This document shows positions 20,848 to 34,344 of a DNA stretch of 64,000 bases, piece after piece. Each line of letters begins with the position of its first letter. The stretch's first letter is position 1. Under the pieces are notes generated by a model. It was not told the DNA's origin and ran no database searches. It saw nothing but the letters and a program-made list of their open reading frames with translations. A program made the position numbers and the translations under genes. The stretch is from assembly GCF_000003815.2 (NCBI RefSeq), contig NC_049986.1, positions 23,672,039 to 23,736,038 of the forward strand. The letters run 5' to 3'. This stretch comes from Branchiostoma floridae (Eukaryota; Chordata; Leptocardii; Amphioxiformes; Branchiostomatidae).

Positions 20848-23800
20848 ATGTCTTCTGACGAGGACGACGACAGGGGGTTAAAGGTCAGCGAGGGGGTCGC
20901 AGAGGAACGCCTCCAAGTGCCCCTCTCCTGGTATAAGCGTAGAACACTCCTCTTCAGGCAGAAGAAAAGAATTCCCCTCTTGGTAAGGAATCCCCAGCTG
21001 CAGAACTTTCTTACCACATGTAATGTATCACTATTTATGTCTCACAGTAGAGATCACGATCCAGTAGAATCGCCGATTCTCCTAGGAGAGATCGCAATCG
21101 GAATTTGTCCTAGGAGAGATCCTGATCGCAATCTGTACTGGCGATTCTACTAATACAGAGTGCGATCGGGATCTCTCGCACTATATACATACTGATGTGT
21201 GGATCACAAAACCAGCCTACCGCTGCCTGTAATGCAGGAGTATTGTACAGTTCTGCAATTCTTAAAGAAATGAAATGAAGTCAAAGCAAGAGACTTGTGA
21301 AGGTAGTATCTTATTGAACTTGGGGCATTCAGGTGCGTCTGTCCTTCGATAACGCAGATGTATCTTCACGGAACCTAGATGTGCCACCACGGAAACTAGA
21401 GGTGCAACAAGCAAACCCCAATGTGCTGATTGCAAGCACGACATGTTAAAAAATAATGCAAGTGGCAGGAATTGCCCCCACAGTGCCGCCACGATGCCAT
21501 CTGTCTAACGAACAAAGTTATCATGGATATAAAGTTATCATGGATATTCTAACACATAATCTCCCTTCCCCAGTGCTGTGGGCATGACAGCGATGACAGC
21601 GAGGTCGATGACCTCCACCTGGAGCTGGCCAGAAGCGACCTGGGGTCAGCAACCTCGCTACTATACCAGCTCCCCCAGGGGTCCTACATGGAGGGGGTTC
21701 TACCACTGCGATACGGGGAGGAGGTAATAATTTATTATTTAATTTATTTAATATTTGTTACAGACAACCAAGGTCGCCCAACTTATTGCTATTACAAAGG
21801 GCTGGCCTTGGAAAATATAAGTACATAAAATTTACAAAGTACATGTATAATACAAGGTTTATACATACTGTTATTGACTGTTTGATAAACATTTTGTGGC
21901 ATTGTAAGTACAGTACTGCCTCTATTAGTTTTTACACAGAGAATGGGTCCCCATGCAAGCGAGTCATCCAGGTTTTCCTCTCTTCTGTTGTTTCAGAGTC
22001 GGCCATATTTGTTGCTGAACAAGGTCAACTGCCCCTCCATGGAGGTCATCAGCGAGCACCTCCATCGGACATGGCAGATCGAGAGGCCAAAGGTCATCCT
22101 GTCGCTGTACTGCGAGCCCGAACACTTCAGCCTCTGGAAGCGGAGAAAGATCTACGACGCCCTTCAGACTGGGCTCATCAAGGTCAGATCCATGCACATC
22201 ATTTCTCTTCATCAAGATTTCTAACAATTTAGGAACACTTTTAATTTGTGATGATGAGTCACAACTAGGGGTGGGTACCGGTACAGGAAATTTAGGTAAA
22301 GGTACAGTCCAGGTCCAGAGGATCAGGTCCAGGTCTGGACCTGAACCTGGACCTGCTTGTCTGTGAAATCTCACGCTTCAATTTACAAAGACATCTGTTT
22401 GACAGAGTAATAAATTTCCAACTTCTATTGGCATTTTAAAAATGATTATCCTATCTTCATGTAAACAATACTAATGTCTAATGTTTATAGTCAACATCAA
22501 CACTTAATAGAATAACTTCCAAATTTTCGGTGTCTGCGCAGTACACCTTGATCATGAAATGGCCTTAGGTCTCGCAAGAGACTGAGGCCTAAGATTTATC
22601 ATAAAATAATAATGGTCACCTGGTGCACTGAGCAGAAACTGAAAATTTGGAGGTACTTGGTGGGTCATCGAAACAACAACAGTTGTGATATTTCGATGTT
22701 GGTTAGACATCCAGGTAATAAGATATGCCAAAAAGCAGTTACTCAAGCAACTGGATATAGTTTTGGAAAAGTCAGACGTTTCGGATAGAATCCACCATCT
22801 TTCGTCAGTGACACTGAAGTGACCTGGAAGAAACAGGTCTTTTATACTCTAACTATGAATGAAGACAATTTCAGTTGTCCAATAGGAAACGTTCTAAGAC
22901 AATTCAGACTGAAGACAATTTGGATTCCAAAGTGGACAAAGGTGAGGCAAAGTTGTGATATTGTAGATTTTTTTCTAAGTCTTGATAAGACTTGGATTGA
23001 CAACAGAATCTACCATATCCACCCCCAGCTTGCCTCCACCACCAACATGTGGCTCATCACCAACGGAGCGAACCTCGGCGTGGGGAAACTGGTCGGGGAC
23101 GCCATGAAGCGGGAGAAAGCGCGTAGGGAGTACATGATGTCAAAGGAAGATGACGACCAACCAATGCTGAGGGCGGTGGGGATCTCTCCCTTCTGTGCTG
23201 TGGCTCACATGATGCCCAGATGGGTCAGTACATGTCGTAGCCTTACACTACGTTACAGGCTTTAAGCTAGTACTACATTGTAGTGGTACTGAGTCAGACA
23301 TACAGTAACTGTAGATTTAATGCTAGAGTTGTCTTCAGGCTTTAAGTGAAGGAAGAGGAAGACCAGCCCAAGCTTTATTATTATGGATAGACTAAACTTT
23401 ATGTATCCAACCCGTGCTGAGGGCGGTGGGGATCTCTCCCTTCTGTGCTGTGACTCACATGATGCCCAGATGGGTCAGTAGTACATCTATTAGTTTCATT
23501 AGAAAAAATGAATGTCAGTAGCTACATTAAGTGGCTTTATTTATACGATAGTACATGACATTATTTCTAGTCAACTAGGAACTCATTTTGGAAGATTCAT
23601 TTCCACGTGTCCACCTGAAATCATATTTGACAAAATTTGTACTTATTCTGATCTAAAATGCCAGGCAGAAGCCATTTTTGTCTAGGTTCCACCATTTTCC
23701 GAGGAAACAAAGCATTTTCATGTGAGATTTTCTAAACTTACATTCACTGTATGGATGATTGACTAATTGATAAATGTTTACTCAATAAATATTCTATAAA

Positions 23801-26800
23801 GTAATACTTCAATCTAAATCGTTATGGATGAAAAATTGTTCAATTCACAGCGTGCAAAATACCCACTTGCACACTTGCACATTGCAACTACTTTCTGCTT
23901 GGTGCAGCTTACTTCTAAGAAGCTCCATCTTAAGATTGGAATTCCGTTTTTCCCATTTTGAAATGTGCTAATATTTTCAATATAAAAGCACTTGGTGCAA
24001 AGTCTTTACATATGATTGACAAGTATGATGCACAGTTGTGAAATATGATAATAACTTTCATGAATATTCATTTTGAAAATTTTCTTCCTGCAGGAATTCC
24101 TGCAGGGATTCCTGCAGGAAGCGTTTTTCCTGCAGGAATTCCTGCAGGAAGCGTTTTTCCTGCAGGAATGCTGCAGGCAATCCTGCAGAAATTCCTGCAG
24201 GAGAAAGGTAAATTCCTGCAGGAAGAATGTTTCCTGCAGGAATTTCTGCAGAAATGGCCTTATAATTCATATCTAAATCAATGACACTAAGATAGGAGTG
24301 CTACACACCGGCAAAAAAGTATGCAACAAACGTTTTAGTAGTAGTTTCTCCTATTCATGCAACTTTTTCAACATATACATTTACATTTTGTACTACAGTT
24401 AAATGTAGAGTATAATCACACCCCGCGCAACATTTCTACCCCCAGTTCAACCTGTATGACCTCACAAGCGCCATGTTCTTGTTGACTGTCGACGCATCAA
24501 AAGCCAGCCAATTTCTCAACAGTTATCATATATAATATCAATGTCACTAAATCCTTCAAAATTATGAGGTAGTCTGGCAACATTTTGGAAGCACGACGTG
24601 TGCCCGACTCGGGGTGGTCGTGGTCGCAAGTTTGAGTTTAATCCGATTAAATGTGAACGCATTTTTTTAATCCAACAGAGAGCTTTAATCGGATTCCTCA
24701 TTTAACTCACTTGTATTTTTTCATTTGAATGGGGTCCAAGTTGCCCATGACATGTTCAACAGTTGTGCCGACAGAGCCATTACGGCTGTTCACACATGGG
24801 TGTTTTCATCAAATGAAAACTGCTCTATTCGAATGCTCCTTCCATGCATGCAATGATATCTTGTAAATGCAGTACCAAGTTGAACGTGGCAAAGAATGAA
24901 AGCTCCTTGGTCAGCAACTTGAGATTTGTTTGATCTGGTTGGTCATATTTTGACCATCATAAGATTAACACTTGAATTTTTGTTCCAGAGAATATTTCAT
25001 AAAGTTTAAAATTGGGCCTAAGAAAGCCAGGGGCTTGCTTCCTCTTGTTGAAAATTCAAGTAAGTATGCGCTATTGTAATGCGGGTTCAAAGTAAGGTCA
25101 GCTATTGTTCTATAGATATGCAAAGGATGCTGGTGTCCAATTATCAATTATCAAAGGACTAATTATTCCCCAGGTCCAAACATCCTGGCTACCTGTAGTG
25201 CTGAGGACCTAAGGCCTTCAGAAAGAATCCTGGAACTTGGGGGTACACTATTACAAGAAATTACAGACTGAAGAATTACAGAATTTCAGAAACCTAAGTT
25301 CACTTTTACACTAATCTATTTAAATATGAAATGGTTAAACCTAAAGGGTAAATCAAGGTTGTCTTTGTCAATTTCAAGGTAAACTATGAATAATTTTTCT
25401 TGAAGTTTTGTGAAAATTTGATGGTAATTGTGGACTCCACTTATAATAAGGTAATAAATAGACTGCTCAAACCAAGGAGGTTTAATATAGGCATCATGGA
25501 ATGAAGTCAGCACCTCTATGCCTAATTTCCAATCCAGCTGTGCCTTGCTCAATTTGCCCTTCAAGCTGCGTTACATTAAACAACTGCTCGCTATCAGACC
25601 CCCTTCTGTCAGTAATGACCATGGTAAAATCAGACCCGAGTGCTCGAAAATAAAAGCTGGACTGCTTCTAGTTGGGGGGGCTACTTTCAAAGTTGGTCAT
25701 TTGGTCGTTTGATACCACTGTTGCACAGTGACTATGACTGCTTCCCAAAAAACCTGGTGCAGGATGAAGACCCAAAAAAAGTTTGCTTTTGCCCAACTAG
25801 TGTAACAGTGGGTTCAAGTAGTTCCTACCGTCCTTGCTAAGGAGCTCTGAGCTTTTGTGGCGACAGCGGTAGCGTACTGGATTTGTGATCCGGCTGCTGG
25901 TTTGAAGCCTGGGAGTTGGGATGTTGTTTTTTCTGTTCTACTCGCCCCTCTGGTTGTTTCACTGGTTGCCACACCAGATATCGAACCCTTTCTTGAGTGA
26001 CAGATAAAGCTCCTTGGTTAATAACAAAGGACACAAAATATGCCAGGAAAGGAATATACACCTGTAAGCTTGTACGGGCTAGACGAGTTCGGCTTTTTTT
26101 TCGCCCCCCCCCCCCAAAAAAAATCGCCAAGCTTCCCAGAAAGGCCGGTGAAGGAGCCGAACTCGTCTAGCCCGTACAAGCTTTCCGGTGTATATTCCTT
26201 TCCCGGCATATATTCCTTTCCCGCAATATTCCCGATTAAAAATCGCGAATCGACCCCCCCCCCCCCCCGAAAAAAAAAAAAAACGCCAAGCTTCCCAGAG
26301 AGGCCGGTGAAGGAGGCTACTAGCCTGACTAAAATCGCGCTCCTAGCGGCCGGCCCTATAGTATTGCTGCTGCCCTAGGAGGGGTCATTAACCCCAGCCA
26401 GCGCTAGATTGTGTAAACACAGGCTACTCAGCCTAAGGTGCATGCAAAAATGACTTTCAAGCCCTGTGATGCAAAAAAAAACAAGACAGTTTTAAACAGT
26501 TTGTATTTTGCCTTATGATGCAAACTGGTACCAAGGCTAAAACCAGTTCAGTTCAGAAAAAGGGATGCATGGTAATGTGACCTTTCCCACTGACACAGAA
26601 GAGGGTCTGCATGGGGGGTTCTTGGTAACGCTTAACGGTGAATTCAGGAGGCCCGGTAATGCTTAACGGTAAATTCAGAAGGTCCGGTAACGCTTAACGG
26701 TAAATTCAGGAGGGGTTACAAAGCATGACAGTAAACATTGACGTTCGTTCCTCTTTGTACGGCGCTAAACTAGGTTACCTCGATGGTTGAAAATATCAGA

Positions 26801-29800
26801 CTAATGGCATTGTGAGAAGGAAAAGGTTCCCAGAGCCCGGAGGAATGACAGGGACAATGTCTGCTGTGTCTATGACGTTTGCTTCCCTGGGTCAGTGCTC
26901 CCACCAGAGGCGGCAACAGCAAGTTTCTTGTAGGCTGGGGGGGACTATTGCTGACAAAATTTTCAGCACATGGAGCGCCGAAGGCGCAACGCATCGTATG
27001 GGGGTAGGGGGTATGCTCCCTGGGAAATTTTTTAAAATCATGGCCCTCTGAAATGCTATTTCCTGCATTTTCCGGCAAATTTTGCTGACAGAATAATGAA
27101 ATTTTCATCAAAATTACACATGGTTGTAGCAATTGACCTCCGGCCTCCGACATATTTTTACCATTTCAAGCTCGGACGGCACGAGAAATTGCCAGACAAG
27201 TCCGGGGAAATTTAAAAGTCTGGACCGTCTGAAACGCCATTTACTGCATTTTGAAAGACAAATTTTGCTGGCCAACGAAGGTAAATCAAATGACATTTTA
27301 TTAAAGAGAAAATTTTTTGGGCCAACGCCCCTGAAACATGTTTTCGCCAGGTCGTCTAACGGCTTAAGCCTTTATGGCCGAACGGTTTGCACGTTCGATT
27401 TGTCATCCGGCTGCCCGGGTTTGGCGCGGGTTCGAATCCCGGGAGTCGGGGTGTTGTTTCTTTCTGTTCTTACTCGCCCCTCTGGTTGTTTCATGAGCAC
27501 CAAAGCCACAAGCCGTTGCAAGGGAGGTCTGGAGAAACCTCATTTTCTGCATTCGATGAGAAAATTTTGCCGGAAACTATGCTAAGTTGGACACTGAAAT
27601 CTGTTTGAGTGAAAAGGTTTTTTGGGAGGGGGAGGGGCGACGCTTCCGCAACATATTTTTACCCGAAGCGGCCGGGAGGCTCGGAGAAATTTTGAAATCT
27701 GGACCCTTTGAAACACCATTTCCTGCATTTTCAGGGGCTCTATCTGGCATTTGACTTCGTGGGTATAACTTGTTACGAAGAATTTCTTGGTAATGCTTAA
27801 CGGTGAATTCGGGATAACAAGTAACGATTAACGTGGAATTAAAACGACCAATACGCTTCACGAAGAATATACCGATAACGCTTAACGGTGAATTAGAGTG
27901 GGTCGGTAACGATTAACGGTAAATTAAAATGGCTCGTAACACTTAACGGAAAAAGGCATGCAGGCCCTCACAGAAGTGCAACGTCCTTCACAACCTTACA
28001 CTTCTGAAACACAAGAGAAAAATTTGTGCCTGGCTCCCAGGATTTTAACCTGGGCCCGCCAGCTCATGAACCCAACACATTTACCACTCAAGCTAAAAGT
28101 TGACAGAACAGACTAATTAGACTAGTCAGTTGGTGTCCTCCGAACCCTACTGTGTCATTTGCACTGTGCTTCTTTGTCTATCATGATCAGAATCTCCAAG
28201 CGGATCTTGCAGGCTGACAATACTATCTTATGCAACCGTAAGAAGCTACATTCTTTCATGGCCTTTCAAGTGCCTTCAAACACATCCTGTTTCAAAAAAA
28301 TTTTTGATTCAGAAACATGGCCTAAATATAAGATTATTATCTAAAAACTTTTATTTTCCTGGGTGACGCCACAAAGTATGACGTCACATACCTGGATGTA
28401 ACCTGGATCCAAGCTTCAATGGTATATAATATTATATTATATTATGTAAAGTGAGAGGTTGGCTAAAGTGCAATGCAGAGCACTACCTAATTTACCATTT
28501 TTCTGAATTCTAAGATTTCCATTAGTTGGCAGTTCAAAACAAAAGTGTTGAGCCAGATCAAGGAGGTTGAAAGAGGGCCAGATCAAGTTGGTGAGATCAA
28601 GGAGCTTTTATTACTCCTTAATTTGCCGATCTGGTTTAACCATTCGAATCCTGTAATCTATCCCAGAAGTGAATTTTCAGGTTTCTGCAATTTTGAAGTT
28701 CTTCTAGTTCTAATCTGGCTCAAAAGCAGTTCAGTATAGAAATATCTCAGCAAGAAGCAACCTCCTTGATCTCAGGGAGGTGTTCTGAATCTTTCCATCC
28801 AGTGCTTTGGGACAGTCCCTGTGGGACTTGCTAATTCAACTTGCTAATTGGGAAGCATGCCTTAACAATAACTGACCTCCTTTGAACCTGCATAACAATG
28901 TGCATAATTACCAAAAAGAGGAAAGTGAGTGCCTTATATACAGGCCCATGTAATAGGATTTGGAAACTACAAATAATCTCTGGAACAAACTTTTGCCTGT
29001 TGTTTCTATATAATGAATCAATGACCTTAATTGTACATTTGTGCTCAAACAAGCTAAGTACAGATTGTAGCGCTAGTGATAATGTACAATTTTGATTAAA
29101 AAAAAGGTATCTTGTCACCTCTACAAATACTAATACATTCCAGTATTTACAAGTTCAACTTCTTCTCACCTCTTAAAACAGTTATAAATATAAGTACAGA
29201 TGGAATCAATAATGTATGGTTGATCTAATTGCATGAGAAATATGAATTTTTTTCCGTGGTATTCAAGTATTGGAAATAGGGAACATATCTTGTATATTTT
29301 CAAAGAGGACGTTTCTTTTGTTGTTGTATAAAGTACAGTAAACAATAAAGTGACACTCATCCTCTATCTTATTCAAGTTACAGTATTGGCAAATTCTTTG
29401 TTCCAGAGGAATGCGGTTATGTCAGCCTTCTGGCTTATAATGAATCATACTGGTAAACAGCTTCATAGCGGGCTTCAAGTTTATTAATAGTCAAAAAGAT
29501 AATGGTTCTTTGGACCAGATAAAGCCCAGGTTATCAATAAGTTTGGTTATCAAAAAGTTTGTTGTTATTTTGTGGGCCTTTCTGCTTTTCAACGCCTGGC
29601 TCTATAGTACAAAAATTGCTTGTATTTGCAAGATACTCCAGGACCCCAAATTTTACATATCAATACCCTCCGTGTTGGCAAACTTTCCTGGTTGATTTTG
29701 AAGAGTAGAAGGCCTGTGGTATAATATTTTGATGTGATACTGATAGCCATTCTGGAATGGTAGCTTTATTCTGGCTATCAGTATCAGCCTTCAAACCCAT

Positions 29801-32800
29801 CATCAGGAACTTTTTGTCTGAAACCAAGATAAAAGCCCCCTGCTTAAACAAGAGACCTAAGGTAGCCAAGACAAGAGTAAAAGATTACCAATTGAAAGGC
29901 AAATAGTAAAAAATTATATCTATTCCAAGGTTGCTGTAAAACCTAGGTTAGGTCAGTGAGATCAGAGAATTCTAAACTCCTTGGTGATCTACAAGGTAGT
30001 TAAGCCTCTTTGGGTAAACTTTAGTCTTCTATGCAGTGTTAAATACTGACCTGTTCTATACACCAGTGGAGGCACTGAATAAGGCAGCTACCATTCACTT
30101 CAGTCTCTAATTACCTGTCATTATAAATCAATACACGCATTGTTGTTGCTGGCTTTAAACACCTTCATGTAGGTGCAAAGGAGATTATATAATGACTTCT
30201 CTAAAGATAGGTGAGAAAGGGGAGGGGAGGTGATAATATCACACTCTTGTGATAAAAAGGCCTTTGTCCCAATCTCAAGGATTTTAGAGCATGTAAAGAG
30301 TTCCAGATGAGGACAGGGTGTTGTTCTGATTGATCAATGTTCTGTGATCTGATCTGATCTGGTGACGGTTGATTATTATTTTCTATTGGGCACTTAGAAC
30401 TTCATTAAACACAGCTGTCCAGTAGGTATCAAAAACCTAATAAATAAGATTCATTTAGCACCAGTGTTTAATGAATTTCTAGGTGTCCACGCACCCGGCT
30501 CGGGACACTTCTAATATTGTGTTACAGTGTCATAACTAACATAAAATATGACTGGTGAATGCCACCTGGCTATATGCTAATAAAGGATCAATGTTTTACC
30601 CTGAGGGGTGCATCATGAGATAAAGCCGCCAGTGGTTGGTTTCTATAACCCAAACACCAGCTATCAGCATGGCAAACAAGGCGGTTCATGTCATCTACTT
30701 TTCCACCAACTGAATGTATCATTTGATTTACTACAGTTTAGAATTCAGTAAATAGTTACTGGAAGTTCCGAAAATAATTTCATCAGGTTGGCACTGATAA
30801 TAGGATAAAGGTTTTTACACAACATGTAACTAAAAGTACTGTACTTTCATTGTACAGTACTTTTCTTATGGACTCCAATGATTATCCTATTAGGGCACCC
30901 TACCCTTACAGTACATGTGCAATTTACAATAATTGAATTTATACTTTTAAGGGAAGCTTAGGCCTGTCATGAAATTTATGAATTTTGTGTTTATGTTCCT
31001 GACTTGCACCTACATGTACAATCAAATTGGCTTAGATACTAATAAACCCTAAGTGGTGATGTTAAAGAATTAAAGAAAAAAATGAAAGAAGTAACCATGC
31101 CCAAGCTTCTGTACTTCTGAAAAATATGAGTAGCCACTGAAGGAAATGCATTTTCTTGAAGTGAAGTTCATTCATAGGTCAGTTATTTCTAATGCCAGGC
31201 ATCTCCAGCAACAGTCAATAAAACTAGGAAAACAAAACAATAAAAAATGCCTCCATTATATATCTGTTTTATATACATAGTTAAAGTCAAGTCTGAAACA
31301 TCTAATGAAATCTAATGCATTGTTTAACAGTTTCAAAACAAAATTAAATGCATAAAGAATGCTTCCTGTCATTGTCAAGGCCATTCCTGCAGAAATTCCT
31401 GCAGGAAACATTCTTCCTGCAGGAATTTACCTTTCTCCTGCAGGAATTTCTGCAGGAGTGCCTGCAGCATTCCTGCAGGAAAAACGCTTCCTGCAGGAAT
31501 TCCTGCAGGAAAAACGCTTCCTGCAGGAATTCCTGCAGGAAGAAAATTTTCAAAATGAATATTCATGAAAGTTATTATCATATTTCACAACTGTACATCA
31601 TACTTGTCAATCATATGTAAAGACTTTGCACCAAGTGCTTTTATATTGAAAATATTAGCACATTTCAAAATGGGAAAAACGGAATTCCAATCTTAAGATG
31701 GAGCTTCTTTTCTAAACTCAGGTTGCACAGGGTGCAACTTAGATTTTGAGCCTCAGAACTCGATTTCGTTGTCAAGTTACTTGGAAAAAATGAATGGACC
31801 AAGGCAGCTCTATTTCATATCAGCCAAACATGTATGTATTGTACCTTTTTTTTCAGAAATTAGTGAATTGTAGGCGGTGCAACTTGAAATTCAGTTGTGC
31901 AACCTAGTTTTTGCCCCAGGTTGCACACTGTGCACACTGTGCAACCTGGCTCAGAAAAGTATTTTGTACACTGATTCATTTTTCTTGCCACAGCGCACCA
32001 TCCAAGATGGGTTGCAAGATCAGTGGGAGCTGAACCCGGACCATACGCACTTTATCGTGGTGGACGACGGGACTGACGACAACTGGAACGCAGAACACGA
32101 GCTGAGACTGCAGCTGCAGCACCACTACAGTTCACCGCGGCGGGCCTCCAGCTACTGTGGTATGTTCTGTAACAGTGTCCTGTTAAAGGGATATATTGTA
32201 CAAGTTTGGCGCCAAACTTTAAAATCTCTAATCAGATTGACATTTGTAACTTATTTGCGTAATTAAAAAAAAACATTTCTAGCGCTGATTAACAACGCCA
32301 AAGTAAGGCGGGACCAAATTCACTTACTTCCGGGTAGCCCGCCGGCCGTAGATTTCTGAATTGACCATTGCGGTCACAGATCTTTGGAGCTTAGTGGGGA
32401 CTTTCAACAAAATTCAGTAACGATTTGAGCGAACCACCGAACACATTCTACAGCCCTCCGTGGTTCGTCGGAGAGTTGAATAAAATGGCAGACAGCTCAA
32501 GCGGTGGAGGGAAGTGCACATAATTCAAGTTGTCCTCATGGCACATCAAACTCGTATCCATACGATGCGAATATTGCTGTGCAGTGTAATATATTATCCA
32601 ACTCATTGTGTAGAAATATGACCGAATACAATGACGTAAATTTTTACATTATATCCCTTTAAATAAAAATGGAAAGAGGAAAACCATCAGTCAGTTTACA
32701 GTGCTTCTGTGTGCTTCAACTCTTTGACAAAGTTATGGAATTTTTGTCTTCCATGTCCAGTTCTTCCCAGCAAGAAGGCGAACCCCGTAGTGTGTGTGTT

Positions 32801-34344
32801 GGTGCAGGGAGGCCCGGCCAGTATACAGTATGTACAGGGGTGTGTACAACAGGAGACTCCTGTACTCCTACTGAAGGGGAGTGGCAAGGCTGCCGATCTG
32901 CTGGCCTTTGCTTACGAGGAGATCAAAGAAAGGTGGGTACAGTAAGTTCTGAAGCACAGGTACAGGGGTTCGAATCCTGCCCAGTATACGTACAGTGGTG
33001 TGTGCAACAAGAGACTCCTGTACTCCTACTGAAGGGAAGCGGCAAGGCTGCCGATCTGCTGGCCTTTGCTTACGAGGAGATCAAAGAAAGGTGGGTACAG
33101 TAGTTCTGCTTCTGGTTTATCTGTTAAGGGGTTCAAATCCTGGTTTGTGTAGTCAACAGTACGTACAGGGGTGTGTGCAACAGGAGACTGCTGTACTCCT
33201 ACTGAAGGGAAGTGGCAAGGCAGCTGATCTGCTGGCCTTCGCTTACGAGGAGATCAAAGAAAGGTAAGTACTGAGTAAGTTCTGAAACAGAGCTTCCGGG
33301 GTTTGATTCCTGCCCAGTATACAGTACGTACAGGGATGTGTGCAGCAAGAGACTCCTGTACTTCTACTGAAGGGAAGCGGCAAGGCAGCCGATCTGCTAG
33401 CCTTCGCTTATGAGGAGATCAAAGAAAGGTGGGTACAGTAGTTCTGCTTCTGGTTTATCTGGTAAGGGGTTCAAGTCCCGCCCAGTAATTACAGTACATA
33501 CAGGGGTGTGTACAACAAGAGACTCCGGTACTGCTACTGAAGGGAAGTGGCAAGGCTGCCGATCTGCTGGCCTTAATGCTTACGAGGAGATCAAAGAAAA
33601 GTGGGTACAGACAGTTCTGAAACAAGATTCAGGGGTTCGAATCCTGCCAAGTATATACATGTAGTACGCACACAGGAGTGTGTACAACAGGAGACCCTTG
33701 CTTATCAGTCAGTCAGTCAGTCATAGTCATACGGTGTATTATAGCACCGTTGGGGTTATACCGCCCCTTACGGGGTGGCACACCCTTTCTTCTAGCTGAA
33801 TACAAGACGGGGATGCGCCATGTCTCCCGTACGATTGAATGATGTAATTCACCATGTGGCTGATACGGTATGGAGGTTTGCCAGACCTCCATCCGGGTGA
33901 TTTGAAATGATTAACCCTTGCTTCAAAGAAAGGTGGGTACAGTAAGTTCTGAAACACAGGTTTGGGGGTTTTGAATCCTGCCCAGTATATACATGTATAC
34001 AGTTACAGTAAAGGGGTATATGTTACAATACGCACAGGGGTATACAGTATATATGAAACGTTGGTACAGTAATTACAGTTTTCATGATTAAAATCCTCCC
34101 CAGGAAGACTAAATGCAGTACTTAAGAGTAAACCTGAGTCTGAGATGCTTCTAAAACATTTCTAATATAAAGTTTAACTTCTCTTTGTCTTGAACATTAC
34201 TACAGGCCTCCCCAGGATGACTGGATACAGTACCTAAGGGCAGAGCTGTCCAGGAGGATCTTTAAGACGTTCCCCAAGTTGTCTCAGGAGGAGGTTCAGG
34301 AGCTGAAGGAGTTGATCATCAACTGTGTCAATGACGCCATCAAG
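20848..34344 (+). CDS. TRPM2: TRPM2-like exons 1-7: N-terminal TRPM homology (SLOG) region
   Basis: Residues 1-381. Recognisable TRPM motifs: [17 protein letters not shown] (usually PxLLISVxGGxxNF), [28 protein letters not shown] (usually TGGxxxGVxxxVGEA), [38 protein letters not shown] (usually VxEGSGRxADxxA). In vertebrate TRPM2 this region contributes a nucleotide-binding SLOG fold. The otherwise conserved TGG is TNG here. Exon 5 lies 8.8 kb from exon 4; that intron carries a 7.8-kb inverted-arm segment. Confidence 0.9.

Larger units (their letters stand above)
23917..31709. mobile_element. 7.8-kb segment bounded by about 340-bp inverted arms
   Basis: Left arm 23917-24261 and right arm 31377-31709 are near-identical inverted copies. 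Each has a unique part ('aagctccatcttaagattgg' ... 'aatattcattttgaaaattt') and a PstI-like block of 'ttcctgcaggaa' units. The 7.1 kb between holds a SINE, foldbacks and simple repeats but no transposase or other gene I recognise. It could be a large non-autonomous element or an inverted duplication. No target-site duplication was confirmed. Confidence 0.6.

Noticed and set aside
24045-24284. LQEFLQ-type repetitive peptides on both strands (and at 31344-31620)
   Set aside because: Products of the CCTGCAGG satellite.
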